The notes: generated from the letters alone by a model not told the origin. 64,000 nt of DNA from Rhodoferax sp. (GCF_030653815.1 NZ_JAURYQ010000023.1:100873-164872), one strand, 5' to 3'; counted from the stretch's first letter, positions 43,454-52,221 are shown. Made by a program: numbers and translations.

Positions 43454-43533
43454 TTACTTGGCTAAACAATCAACTTCAGCCTTTGTTAACCAAACCAACA
43501 AGCGATTGTTGGATTTGGCGTCAACTCACAGGT

Positions 43534-43553
43534 GGGTCAATTATTATTGACCC
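43534..43553 (+). terminator. Perfect 8-bp hairpin after the ars operon
   Basis: GGGTCAAT-TATT-ATTGACCC, 80 bp after the ACR3 gene. No T-run follows directly. It may be a weak terminator, or an operator for the haem lipoprotein gene that starts at 43684. Confidence 0.45.
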
Positions 43554-43683
43554 AAATCAAACCATCACATCTAACGCAAACCTAGACTGTGCTCATTCGT
43601 TCTGACCCGCGGGTTTCGCGTCTTGATGTCGAGATTCACGTTTTTAACGAAGACATTTTTTAGTTTAACCAAGGAACATGAAC

Positions 43684-44751
43684 ATGAAAGTAAAACTTTT
43701 TACGGCAGTGATGGGTACTGCCTTGCTGGCCCTGGCCGGTTGCCAATCTGTGCAAGACAAGGTACCTGCTGATTCTCTGGTTGCTGTCTACACAGGCACC
43801 GCCCCCAACCTTGCAGTTGGCGCGGCCGATCCGGTCTGGGCCAAGGCCAGCCCGCTGTCGGCAGAGCTGACCGGCGGGGTCAACTTCGGCGCCAAGCCCG
43901 GTGCAAAAGGTGAGAGCTCCGTCACCTTGAAGGCGGCTTACACCAATGACATGCTCTACATGTTGGTCCAATACACGGACCCGACCAATTCAGTCCGTCG
44001 TGGCCCCTTCCAGAAGCAGGCAGATGGCTCTTGGAAGAAACTCAAAGACCCGGCTGACAAGGGCGGGGATGACAACCTGTACTACGAGGACAAGTGGGCC
44101 ATGCTCTGGCCAACCAACGAAGCCACAGCCAAGCCCTTCGACAACGAAGGCTGCGCAATGGCATGTCATGAAGGTCAGACCAAGCCCTACGGCAACAAGT
44201 ACACCAACCTGCCTGGCCAGTTGCTGGACATGTGGCACATGAAAGGCCAGCGCACAGGACCTTGGGGTTACTTGGACGACCAGTACACCGACGACACACG
44301 CTATGACGCCAAAACATCGCCCAACGCCGGCCGCAAGGGTGACCCGGGACCGAAGGGTGGCGAGTACACCAACGTCCCGCTGGTTGATGGCAAGCCACAG
44401 TTCATGAGCCGCGAGGCCAAGGCCGCCAATGCAGGTGGAACCTACTACATCAAGCGCGGCAACGAGGTGGCGTTCGACGACAGCAAATTCAAGGCCGGTG
44501 ACGAGGTGGCGTCGATCATCAGCAATCCGCTGACGGGTACCGACCGCGGTGATGTGCAGGTTGCCAGCTCGTATGCCAACGGCATGCACACCGCAGTGGT
44601 CAGCCGCAAGCTGGTGACCGGTAGCAAGTTTGACGTGCAGTTTGCCAACCTGAGTGCGCGTTACGGGTTTGGCTTTGCCGCCTTTGACAACGCCCAGGTG
44701 CGCCACGCCACGTCAGACGACCCGATGTACCTGGTCTTCGGCAAGAAGTAA
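43684..44751 (+). CDS. Ethylbenzene-dehydrogenase-related cytochrome lipoprotein
   Basis: The 355-residue protein has a lipoprotein signal (ALLALAGCQS). Its haem-binding domain is of the EB_dh family (YTNDMLYMLVQYTDPTNS, YEDKWAMLWP). A covalent haem motif of unusual spacing follows: GCAMACHEG, that is Cys-x3-Cys-His. It should be an outer- or inner-membrane-tethered periplasmic electron carrier. ATG 43684 is preferred because AAGGAAC lies 8 bases upstream (43678 is 2 bases from it). It converges on the nine-haem cytochrome gene and may work with the cluster 2 enzyme. Confidence 0.84.
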   Translation: MKVKLFTAVMGTALLALAGCQSVQDKVPADSLVAVYTGTAPNLAVGAADPVWAKASPLSAELTGGVNFGAKPGAKGESSVTLKAAYTNDMLYMLVQYTDPTNSVRRGPFQKQADGSWKKLKDPADKGGDDNLYYEDKWAMLWPTNEATAKPFDNEGCAMACHEGQTKPYGNKYTNLPGQLLDMWHMKGQRTGPWGYLDDQYTDDTRYDAKTSPNAGRKGDPGPKGGEYTNVPLVDGKPQFMSREAKAANAGGTYYIKRGNEVAFDDSKFKAGDEVASIISNPLTGTDRGDVQVASSYANGMHTAVVSRKLVTGSKFDVQFANLSARYGFGFAAFDNAQVRHATSDDPMYLVFGKK

Positions 44752-44792
44752 GCCAGTCAGTGAGCCCGGACTTTTGTTCTGGGCCTTTGATA

Positions 44793-44830
44793 AAAGGGGC
44801 TGCCCGGTTTCGGGCAGCCCCTTTGCGTTT
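44793..44830 (+). terminator. Intrinsic terminator of the haem lipoprotein gene
   Basis: AAAGGGGCTGCCCG pairs with CGGGCAGCCCCTTT around a GTTT loop, followed by GCGTTT. It lies 41 bp after the stop codon. Confidence 0.85.
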
Positions 44831-45160
44831 CAGTTGCGGGGTCTCCATTTGAAGCAAAGGCTGCGCGCTCGGGCGGACTCTTGGATTTCGGGGTTTGATG
44901 GGCCGAAAAAATGCCCAAACCAGACCAGCATCGGAAATGTCCAGCCTAGCGAACTCGACAAAAATTCCTGGCCCGCCGCGACCGTCGGCTTACGCGGCTC
45001 AAGAGTTGGACAGTGGAAAGTTCAACGGGAGTGCCCACATGGTCTGGTCTGCAATGACCGCCGTGGTGAGGGTGCAAGGTGCCATAGGCTATTTTCGACT
45101 AGCTTCGAACTGACAAGCCTTTAAATTTTTGTCCCGGAGACCCTCTGTACAGCTGCAAAG
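44831..45160. other. Intergenic stretch without recognisable gene
   Basis: About 330 bp between two convergent genes. I see short stop-interrupted frames only, with no family resemblance in any of them, and no RNA gene. It may be decayed sequence. Confidence 0.5.
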
Positions 45161-45205
45161 GCAAGTGCACCGATGCCATGGTGTATGGCATCGGTGCAGA
45201 CTTGC
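45161..45205 (-). terminator. Long hairpin after the nine-haem cytochrome gene
   Basis: Arms GCACCGATGCCAT and ATGGCATCGGTGC pair perfectly around GGTGT, and outer GCAAGT/ACTTGC extends the stem past a 2-base bulge. It lies 4 bp after the stop of the leftward gene. The following T-run is poor. Confidence 0.7.
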
Positions 45206-45208
45206 TGC

Positions 45209-47212
45209 TTACAGGCTCGTGAAGAACCCGATGCCCACCAGCGTCAACAGCGTCAGGCCACACACGATCAGGACAAAGCCCAGGACCCGTGAGGCTGCCA
45301 ACTTGCCGGGTGACGGCGCATCCACCAGGTACTTCTCAAGCTCGCCGCTGGCCACCAGGCGCTCGTATTCCTTGGCATGCTCATGCTTGAAGTCCTCCAG
45401 CGAGAACGTGCCGGTGAACATCACCACATCCAGCGGGAACTTGTCGGGCCGGAAATGGTTGTTGAAGAAGTGCACGGTGAACAGGAACACCACCGCCAAG
45501 AACGCTTCTTCGCCGTGGAAGATGGCCGCCACGTTGAACACCCAACCCGGCAGGAAGGCGCCGAAGAAGTTGGAGAACCACATGATCAAGCCACTCACAC
45601 CAATGATGGTCACGCCCCAGAACGGTGCCCAGTAGTCGAATTTCTCCCAGTAGGTCCAGCGGTCGAACTTGGGACGAGGACCCTTGCCGAAGAACCACTT
45701 GAACATGGCCAGCATGTCCTTGCCGTCCTGCAGGTTGGGCACCAGCGAGTCAGGGCCGAAGAACTTGAAGGTGCTCCAGTTCTTGGCAATGCGCCAGGTG
45801 ATGTAGAACAGGTGCCAGAAGAAGACACCGGCAAAGATCACCGCACTCACCCGGTGGATCAAGCCGGCAATGTGCGGGCCACCCAGCGCCGTCATGAGCG
45901 GTACTGCCCAGGGCGATGCCGGATAGAACAGCGGAATGCCGGTCAGCGTCAGGATCATCAAGCTCAAGGCAAAGGTGATGTGGGCCAGGCGCCAGATCGG
46001 GCTGAAGCGGCGCACGTGTTTGCCGTTCAGATGAGCCGGCAGCGCTTCCACCTTGATGTGGGCTTGGGTCTTGCGCAATTGACGTTCCTTGTATTCACGG
46101 AAGAACCACAGCAGCGTGTGCAGCCAGAAGAAACCAAAGGTCCCCACCAGCAGCTGGATCATGATTTGCCAGGCCACCCAGATTTCCGGGTATTTGTTGA
46201 AATCGCCGCCATGGCCGTGCGGCTGGAACGAGCTGAAGCCAACCGGTGCCAAAGCCAGATCTTCCTTGCCACTGTGGCAGGACTGGCAGGTCTTGAGGCG
46301 GTTGTCGATGTGCACCATGGACTTGGGATCATCGGTCTTCAGAATTTTGTGGCTGCCATGACAGTCGTAGCACTTGGCGGTGTACGCATAGCCCAGCGTG
46401 CTGATCTTGCCATGGTAGGTGGCCATGTAGGTCTTGAGATTGTCTTCGTGGCAAGTGCCACACTGCTGGGTCACGGCCAGCTTGAACGGGTCGCCAGAGG
46501 AGTTGGTGATGCTGTGCGAGCCATGGCAATCCGAGCAGACAGCGGCCTTGGGATTGTTCTTTTCGAGCACTTCCTTGCCGTGAACGGAGCCAGCATAGTC
46601 GTCGAGCTGGTCTTCATGGCAGGTGCCGCAATTGTTGGAAATACCCAAACGCCATTGGTCATACTCAGGCGTCTTCTTCGCGGGCACATTGAAGCTGTGC
46701 GTGTCATGACAGTTGTCGCACGAGGCGTTGGGCTTGGTGGCGTCGTCCGCATTGGGGCGCGCATGGAACGAGGCCTTGTAGGCCGCGATATTCTTGGCAA
46801 CGAGTTCCAGTTGCGGCTTGTCCTTGCCGGTTCCAGCGGTTTTGGCATCATCCCAAAGTTGCTGGTGGCAGCCTGCGCAGTCGACCTTGGCGAGCTTGAG
46901 CGCCGGGTCCTTGGCGTGGGCATTGGCTGTTTCGGCGTTGTCCTTGATGTCGGCGTGGCACGCCACGCAGCTCATCTTGGCGTGCACGCTTTGGCCAAAT
47001 TTATCAGGCTTGACAGCATGCAACTCACGTGCCTCACCATCAGCCCCCGGGACTTCCAGTTTGCCCTTCTTGCCATCGTGACAACTCAGACAGGTCGCGT
47101 TGTCCAACTGGACGGGGGCAGCCGCAGGACTGGCTGCGAGTGCTGGCAAGCTCAGGCATGCACCAAGGAGCCAGGCTAGCCCGCCTAAAAGAAGTGAAGA
47201 TTTAAGTCGCAT
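45209..47212 (-). CDS. Nine-haem cytochrome c fused to membrane cytochrome b
   Basis: The 667-residue protein has a signal peptide, then nine CxxCH sites: CLSCH, CVACH, CAGCH, CDNCH, CGTCH, CSDCH, CGTCH, CYDCH and CQSCH. After about residue 350 comes a membrane part with four to five helices and His-bearing segments such as LIHRVSAVIFAGVFFWHLFYI and EEAFLAVVFLFTVHFFNNHF, typical of formate-dehydrogenase-type or b561-type cytochrome b. It can pass electrons between quinones and periplasmic c-haems. It is separated from the small cytochrome gene upstream by a terminator, so it may have its own promoter. It plausibly replaces the missing NrfD-type subunit of cluster 2. Confidence 0.9.
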   Translation of the reverse strand: MRLKSSLLLGGLAWLLGACLSLPALAASPAAAPVQLDNATCLSCHDGKKGKLEVPGADGEARELHAVKPDKFGQSVHAKMSCVACHADIKDNAETANAHAKDPALKLAKVDCAGCHQQLWDDAKTAGTGKDKPQLELVAKNIAAYKASFHARPNADDATKPNASCDNCHDTHSFNVPAKKTPEYDQWRLGISNNCGTCHEDQLDDYAGSVHGKEVLEKNNPKAAVCSDCHGSHSITNSSGDPFKLAVTQQCGTCHEDNLKTYMATYHGKISTLGYAYTAKCYDCHGSHKILKTDDPKSMVHIDNRLKTCQSCHSGKEDLALAPVGFSSFQPHGHGGDFNKYPEIWVAWQIMIQLLVGTFGFFWLHTLLWFFREYKERQLRKTQAHIKVEALPAHLNGKHVRRFSPIWRLAHITFALSLMILTLTGIPLFYPASPWAVPLMTALGGPHIAGLIHRVSAVIFAGVFFWHLFYITWRIAKNWSTFKFFGPDSLVPNLQDGKDMLAMFKWFFGKGPRPKFDRWTYWEKFDYWAPFWGVTIIGVSGLIMWFSNFFGAFLPGWVFNVAAIFHGEEAFLAVVFLFTVHFFNNHFRPDKFPLDVVMFTGTFSLEDFKHEHAKEYERLVASGELEKYLVDAPSPGKLAASRVLGFVLIVCGLTLLTLVGIGFFTSL

Positions 47213-47230
47213 GATTCCATACCGATGAAC

Positions 47231-47267
47231 AAATAAAAATGGCCACGGTCTGTAAGGACAGTGGCCA
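47231..47267 (-). terminator. Intrinsic terminator after small cytochrome c gene
   Basis: On the minus strand TGGCCAC...GTGGCCA (arms 47261-47267 and 47240-47246, with inner GTC/GAC pairing) is followed by TTTTTATTTG. A true stem plus T-run, it sits between the small cytochrome and nine-haem cytochrome genes. Confidence 0.85.
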
Positions 47268-47293
47268 CGAACTTGCCGAAATGAGCGTCTGGA

Positions 47294-47638
47294 TTATTGC
47301 GCCAGAATATAGCTGGCCAGGTTTTTCAGCTCTTTGACGTCTTTGGTGTCAACAACTTTGTGCTTTTCTTCGGTGCCATCGGCCAGCTTGACCATCGGGC
47401 CCGTGGTGAAGTTGGTCACAAGCTTTTCTTGACCATCAGCCTTGCCTTTGTACTTTTCAGCAATTTTCTTCAGTGATGGGCCTTTTTTGGTCTTGTCAAC
47501 GGCGTGGCATTTGGTGCAGTCGTTGGCTTTCATCAGGGTCTTGGCTGCTTCTTCATCGGGCGCAGCGTGCGCGGGCGACATAAAGGCAAGAGCCAGAACA
47601 GCAGATGCACTGGCGAGGGTGAGAGATGATTTGAACAT
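47294..47638 (-). CDS. Small periplasmic cytochrome c
   Basis: The 114-residue protein has a signal peptide (ending SPAHA) and one haem site, ANDCTKCHAVDKTKKGPSL, with a methionine downstream (GPMVKLADG) as probable sixth ligand. It resembles soluble class I cytochromes of the c551/c552 type. It follows the chaperone gene by 60 bp and would shuttle electrons between the molybdoenzyme's Fe-S subunit and the nine-haem cytochrome. AAGGAG precedes the ATG. Confidence 0.9.
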   Translation of the reverse strand: MFKSSLTLASASAVLALAFMSPAHAAPDEEAAKTLMKANDCTKCHAVDKTKKGPSLKKIAEKYKGKADGQEKLVTNFTTGPMVKLADGTEEKHKVVDTKDVKELKNLASYILAQ

Positions 47639-47698
47639 TGTTGAACTCCTTGAGTGAAATGTCGGCTACAAAAAAGTATTTCTGGGAAGAGGCCTGCT

Positions 47699-48370
47699 TT
47701 AATCCATTCTAGTCCCCGACGCGTTCGACGACGATTGATCTAAATCAATCAAAGCAGATTCCATCGTGAGAAAGCGCTCCGTTAACTCTGCCAATTCTCG
47801 ATAGAAAGCAGTTTCCGCTCCTTGTTTGATCGCTGCGGCAAAGGGTCCGATCCAGACGCCCAGATGTTCACCAAGAAAACGCTTTCGCAGTTGGTCGACA
47901 GCGGCCGACTCATCTGCTTTACCCGCAGCCTGAGCCCGGTTTCTTTTGAACGTGAGCAGGTACAAAAATTCCAGCTCCACGGCCACATGATCCGGCAACT
48001 CCCTGAAGTCGGGATCGATCTCAAAACCGCCTTCACTGTACAACGCCAGAACGGCTGGGAGCGGATTGTCATCGGTCGCCACGGGCGAAGTCAACCAAGA
48101 CGCACCGTAGGGGTTGGCGATGGCCTTGATCGGGCCAAGAAAAAGTCGGGTGTAATCCACCAGCAGGGTCTGCAGGTCCTGCGCGGCAAACGCCTCGCCC
48201 AGCCTGCGTGCCGCATCGGCAAGATCCGGGTCAACCCTGGCGGCGGCGAGCCTGATGGAGTCAAACAGCTTTTCCTCTGCAAACTCCGGCGCCGGTTCGT
48301 AGTAACAGGCGGATAAAAACCGAAACAAGTCCTCTCTTGCGCTGGCTTTGTCAGGCTCGAATTCGGACAT
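47699..48370 (-). CDS. TorD-like molybdoenzyme chaperone, cluster 2
   Basis: The 223-residue all-helical protein has the family pattern AREDLFRFLSACYYEPAPEF, then LLVDYTRLFLGPIKAIANPYGASW and ELEFLYLLTFKRNRA. Chaperones of this type (ArxD, ArrD, TorD, DmsD) guide cofactor loading and Tat export. The start at 48370 is fixed by AAGGAG 6 bases upstream. It lies directly after the Fe-S subunit gene. Confidence 0.9.
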   Translation of the reverse strand: MSEFEPDKASAREDLFRFLSACYYEPAPEFAEEKLFDSIRLAAARVDPDLADAARRLGEAFAAQDLQTLLVDYTRLFLGPIKAIANPYGASWLTSPVATDDNPLPAVLALYSEGGFEIDPDFRELPDHVAVELEFLYLLTFKRNRAQAAGKADESAAVDQLRKRFLGEHLGVWIGPFAAAIKQGAETAFYRELAELTERFLTMESALIDLDQSSSNASGTRMD

Positions 48371-48438
48371 TGCTTCTCCTTGAGAAAAAAATGGGGAAGC
48401 CGTCCAACCGGCTCCCATGGCAACTGAGGTCAGACTCA

Positions 48439-49236
48439 TCATGCGCGCGGGCTGTACTTGCCAATGTAATGTACATTGGGTTTGGTGCCTTTTTCTTCCT
48501 GCAGGCGGAATGATTTCTCCAGCCTCAGGATTTGCGCAATTTGTGTGTTCGGGTCATCCTGATCGCCAAAAATGCGCGCTTTGGCCGGGCAAACCTCCAC
48601 ACAGGCTGGTTGCAGACCGTTGAGCACGCGGTGGTAACAAAAGGTGCACTTCTCGACCACATCGTCCTTGCGCACCGGTTGCAAGTCGCCGCCTTTCCAG
48701 GCGTTCAACATGGGGGGCGTCGCACCGGCCAGGGCCGCAACCTCGGCACCCGAAGTCGTGCAGCCCGGAATGACCGAAGTTTTGTCGGCCCAGCGCGGCT
48801 GGGTGTTTTCGTCCATCACGTTGAAGCTGATGACACTGTAACTGCCACCTTCCAGGCTTGAACTGTCCAGCTTCTCGTGACTGTAAGGACAGTTGGTCTG
48901 GCATTCGCGGCACCCGACGCACAAGTCGGGGTTGTGCATGGTAATCCCCTCGGGGGTTTTGTACAGCGCCTTGTAAGGGTTGCCCGGACCCGCTTTTTCA
49001 GGATTTCCAGGGCACTTCGTGACGCAAGGTGCATCGCTGCAGTGGTTGCACAGCACCGGCATGACAAAGTGCTTTGTGTTGGGAAACGTGCCTTCGGTGT
49101 ACATCAGGAAATCGGCCCAATTGAAGCTTTGCCCGTCAGCGCGGTCACGGGTGTTGTTTTCAGTCTTGCAGGCAAAGGCGCATGCGCCGCAGCCGTTGCA
49201 TTTTGCGAGGTCGATGACCATTCCAAGTCTTGACAT
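48439..49236 (-). CDS. Four-cluster Fe-S subunit, cluster 2 (ArrB/ArxB-like)
   Basis: The 265-residue protein has four cysteine groups: CNGCGACAFACK, CNHCSDAPCVTKCPG, CVGCRECQTNCPY and CTFCYHRV with CVEVCPA. The long insert between the third and fourth groups (residues about 140-190) is typical of ArrB/ArxB. It carries electrons from or to the catalytic subunit encoded 28 bp upstream. AGGAGC precedes the ATG. It has no signal of its own and should be co-exported with the Tat-bearing catalytic subunit. Confidence 0.9.
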   Translation of the reverse strand: MSRLGMVIDLAKCNGCGACAFACKTENNTRDRADGQSFNWADFLMYTEGTFPNTKHFVMPVLCNHCSDAPCVTKCPGNPEKAGPGNPYKALYKTPEGITMHNPDLCVGCRECQTNCPYSHEKLDSSSLEGGSYSVISFNVMDENTQPRWADKTSVIPGCTTSGAEVAALAGATPPMLNAWKGGDLQPVRKDDVVEKCTFCYHRVLNGLQPACVEVCPAKARIFGDQDDPNTQIAQILRLEKSFRLQEEKGTKPNVHYIGKYSPRA

Positions 49237-49264
49237 GATTTGCTCCTAAATTGTTGCTCGGCGA

Positions 49265-51820
49265 TCAGGCCTTCTGGATCCGTACACCGGTGAAGCCGCC
49301 ATTGCGGGCGGTGGCACCACTCAGCCGGTCGTAGTCGTCGACCAGGATCTCGTTGTTGTTGCCACCTCTGGGGATCGCCTTGGCAAAGTCCTTGGCAGCT
49401 ACCCGGCCATAAGCCCAGTGACCCTGGCCGTAACACTTGGCGACGGTGCCGGGGCGCACACCCTCCCAAAGTTTGAGCTGGCAACTGATGGTGCCGATGA
49501 TGGATGTGATGGTCACGTTGTCGCCGTTCTTCAGGCCCAACTTGGCACCGTCAACCGGATTCATCTTGACCACGTCACCCCAGGACACATCACCCGGATC
49601 GACTTTCTTGAACTCCTGGTACCAGGGCAGGTTTTGCGAACGACCCTCGCGGTTCAGGCGCGACTTGTAGTCGATGAAGGTCAGCGGGTAGTCGGCCAGA
49701 CTGCCATGACGTTTCACAGTTTCATAGTGCGGCACAAAGGCGACTTCGCCGCGCGCCACGTAGCCGCTCACCGTCAGGATGTCGTCGACGGTGGTTTCGT
49801 ACTTCTTGGCGTGTTCCAGCAGGCCCGCCTTGAGCGACTCGCTGTAGAACTCGAATTTCTTGGTGGGCGTGTTGAACTTGCCGCCCCAGCCTTTTTTAAG
49901 CGTGTACTTCGGGCCACTGAACATGCCCTTCTTCTTGAATTCGGCCCAGCCGTTGATCGCTGCATCACCCTTGAGGGGCTCCTTGGCCATCCACAGCGGC
50001 GCGCTGGTTATCTTGGCTGCAATTTCCGAGAATTCAAGCGCGGTGGTCGGCGCCTTGCCGGTTTCGGGGTCCTTGAACTCCTTGGCGTAGTAGTCGAACA
50101 GGTTGGCAAAACCCCTGGCCTTGAGCTTTTCGGCCAGCAACCACATGACTTCGGTTTCTTCCTGCTTAACATCCCACAGGCGTTTGACGGCGCCCTGCTG
50201 GATCGAAGCGTAGGCATAACCGTTGCCCATGTTAGTGACGACGGACCAGCCCTCGGCCGAGTTGAAGGTTGAGGGCAGCACGATGTCGGCAAACATCGTC
50301 ATCTCCGAGGCAGTGGGCACCATGTGCACAAAAAAGGGTACGGCGGCCAGGGCTTTTTCCCAGCGCTGCGCGCCGGTGGCTGAAAAAGCGAAGTTGGACC
50401 AGGACGAAATGAAAACTTTGACCGCGCCCGGGTCTTTCAGCATGCCATTGGCCACGTTGTTGGTCACCACACCGCTGCCCGGTTTGGCGCCCATCATGGC
50501 GGGCATGTCCTTGGCGCCACGGCCGTCGAGCTTTTTGCCCTTGCTTGCGGCTTTGGCCTGGTCGTCGACGTATTTGTCCATATTCGGGAACTTGGCAGTT
50601 GCCACACTGCCGCTCTGCCAGACACCACCCTCGGCGTCGATGGAACCCAGCAGGCCGTTGAGCGCATGCACGGCCATGGCGCTGTAAGTGCCGCGCGGGT
50701 GCATCGCCGCGCCCGGGCCCATCCACACGGTGACCTTGGGCGCCGCCTTGCCCATGGCGCGGGCCACGCGGACAATTTGAGCTGCCGGAATCAGGGATTC
50801 AGTCTCGCCCCAAGCGGGTGTGCGGTCCTTGAGTTCGAGGTTCCACCATTTCACCAAACCATGGGTTTCCTTCTCGGCAAAGGCCGCTTCATCCACAGAT
50901 TTGCTGGCAACGAAGAGGTTTTTGCCGTCCTTGAAGTCACCCACGAACTCGCGGCTCCACAGGCCTTCGGTGAGCAGCACATGGGCGATGGCACCGGCCA
51001 GCGCGCCGTCGGTGCCGGGGCTGATCGGCAGCCACTCATGCGCCTTGGCAGCGATGTTGGACAAGCGTGGGTCTACGGCAATCACTGTCCCGCGTTTGAC
51101 GATGTCGGGAAAACGGTTCATGGTGTTGGGCACCATGCGGTTGGAGGCCAACGGGTCGCAGCCCCATGCCACCAGGCAATTGGTGTTGGCCAGGTCGTAG
51201 TCACGGTAGCCAAAAAAGCCCTGCGTCAGACCGGGACCCATTTTTTCGGCCTCGGCGCAGATGGCGCTGTGGGAGAAATAATTGCCCGTGCCAAAAATTT
51301 TGGGCAGCGTGCCGTAAAGCAGTTCCGTCGAAGTCGGCGAGTAGCGGCCACGCATGTACATGAGCTTGTGCGTTTCGCCCGCTGTGCGCAGGGCGATCAT
51401 TTTGTCGGCCACAGTGTTGAGCGCTTCGTCCCAGCTGATGGGTACAAATTTTGGATCAATGCCACGACCCTTGAGCGGGTTCGTGCGTTTCATGGGCACC
51501 TTGACGCGGTCGGGGTCATACATTTGCTGCGGGATCAGGTGGCCGCGTGGACACACATAGCCATGGTTGGTCTTGGACAGCGGGTTGCCACGGACCCGGG
51601 TGGCACGACCGCCCTGCACAAAGATCTGGATGGCGCACCACTGGGTACAGCCCTGGCAGGTGCTGGCGACCCAGTCACCCACAGCGGGGCCACTGGGTTT
51701 GGCCTTGCGGGGGACCAGCGCGCTATGAAGCGGCGCAGCCGACATGCCCGCGCAACCCACCATGAGCGACCCGGCAGAGATGCCTGTGGCCATGATAAAA
51801 ATCCGTCTTGTCAACTTCAT
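49265..51820 (-). CDS. Arsenic-type molybdopterin oxidoreductase catalytic subunit (ArrA/ArxA clade)
   Basis: The 851-residue protein has a twin-arginine signal (KLTRRIFIMATG) and the full Fe-S motif Cys55-x2-Cys58-x3-Cys62 with Cys90. From memory of ArrA and ArxA sequences, the segments YMRGRYSPTSTELLYG, YFSHSAICAEAEKMG (Mo-ligand Cys region) and LWEGVRPGTVAKCYGQGHWAYGR are strongly of this clade. RGRYSPTS looks more like arsenite-oxidising ArxA than ArrA, but only a tree can decide. It oxidises arsenite or reduces arsenate in the periplasm. ATG 51820 follows AGGAGC; the frame runs upstream to 51970. It lies 40 bp from a sigma54 promoter and near an ars operon. Confidence 0.88.
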   Translation of the reverse strand: MKLTRRIFIMATGISAGSLMVGCAGMSAAPLHSALVPRKAKPSGPAVGDWVASTCQGCTQWCAIQIFVQGGRATRVRGNPLSKTNHGYVCPRGHLIPQQMYDPDRVKVPMKRTNPLKGRGIDPKFVPISWDEALNTVADKMIALRTAGETHKLMYMRGRYSPTSTELLYGTLPKIFGTGNYFSHSAICAEAEKMGPGLTQGFFGYRDYDLANTNCLVAWGCDPLASNRMVPNTMNRFPDIVKRGTVIAVDPRLSNIAAKAHEWLPISPGTDGALAGAIAHVLLTEGLWSREFVGDFKDGKNLFVASKSVDEAAFAEKETHGLVKWWNLELKDRTPAWGETESLIPAAQIVRVARAMGKAAPKVTVWMGPGAAMHPRGTYSAMAVHALNGLLGSIDAEGGVWQSGSVATAKFPNMDKYVDDQAKAASKGKKLDGRGAKDMPAMMGAKPGSGVVTNNVANGMLKDPGAVKVFISSWSNFAFSATGAQRWEKALAAVPFFVHMVPTASEMTMFADIVLPSTFNSAEGWSVVTNMGNGYAYASIQQGAVKRLWDVKQEETEVMWLLAEKLKARGFANLFDYYAKEFKDPETGKAPTTALEFSEIAAKITSAPLWMAKEPLKGDAAINGWAEFKKKGMFSGPKYTLKKGWGGKFNTPTKKFEFYSESLKAGLLEHAKKYETTVDDILTVSGYVARGEVAFVPHYETVKRHGSLADYPLTFIDYKSRLNREGRSQNLPWYQEFKKVDPGDVSWGDVVKMNPVDGAKLGLKNGDNVTITSIIGTISCQLKLWEGVRPGTVAKCYGQGHWAYGRVAAKDFAKAIPRGGNNNEILVDDYDRLSGATARNGGFTGVRIQKA

Positions 51821-51859
51821 AACATGCTCCTGATTTGATGTTCGACTGATGAACTCTCC

Positions 51860-51874
51860 GCAAACTTCATGCCA
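51860..51874 (-). promoter_or_regulatory. Sigma54 promoter of cluster 2
   Basis: The minus strand from 51874 to 51860 reads TGGCATGAAGTTTGC, matching TGGCAYG-N4-TTGC with both invariant doublets. The catalytic-subunit ATG is 40 bp downstream. Confidence 0.85.
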
Positions 51875-52022
51875 CGGCGCAGACGGATTCCCCATGTCTT
51901 TGCTCAACGCATTGAAGTAACAAGCGCAGACACCTGTTTTCAAAGGGGAATTGCCATGAAACGCAGACATCAGGGGGCTTGTGTCCGGGCATTTACACGA
52001 TCAGCAGCAGGCCGGCCAGGTC

Positions 52023-52038
52023 GTTACCCCTTGGTAAC
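52023..52038. promoter_or_regulatory. Predicted activator site 1, cluster 2
   Basis: GTTACC-CCTT-GGTAAC, a perfect 6-4-6 inverted repeat about 150 bp upstream of the sigma54 promoter. Confidence 0.75.
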
Positions 52039-52180
52039 TGGCAAATGATTCAAATCAGAAATCACCGCACCGAAACAGAAAATATCAGAGGCAGTCCGCT
52101 CATCCCCGTCGCTAGAATTCGGCAGGTTCAGTGTGAACTTTCTTATGTTTCACAGCGCCAGAGCCGGGCAAGATCATGGT

Positions 52181-52196
52181 GTTACCGTCCGGTAAC
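52181..52196. promoter_or_regulatory. Predicted activator site 2, cluster 2
   Basis: GTTACC-GTCC-GGTAAC, a second perfect copy of the same 6-4-6 repeat, 158 bp from site 1. Confidence 0.75.
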
Positions 52197-52221
52197 CTCA
52201 GATGTCAGCCCGATGGCCCAT

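Noticed and set aside
44831..45160. Small gene in the gap before the nine-haem cytochrome gene
   Set aside because: Available frames are short, lack ribosome sites and resemble nothing I know.
45377..47179. 600-codon open frame opposite the nine-haem cytochrome gene
   Set aside because: The minus strand encodes nine CxxCH sites and a cytochrome b; the plus-strand frame has no motif.
47294..51820. Aerobic arsenite oxidase (aioBA) identity for cluster 2
   Set aside because: There is no Rieske small subunit; the partner is an ArrB-type four-cluster protein and the catalytic subunit has Arr/Arx-type segments.
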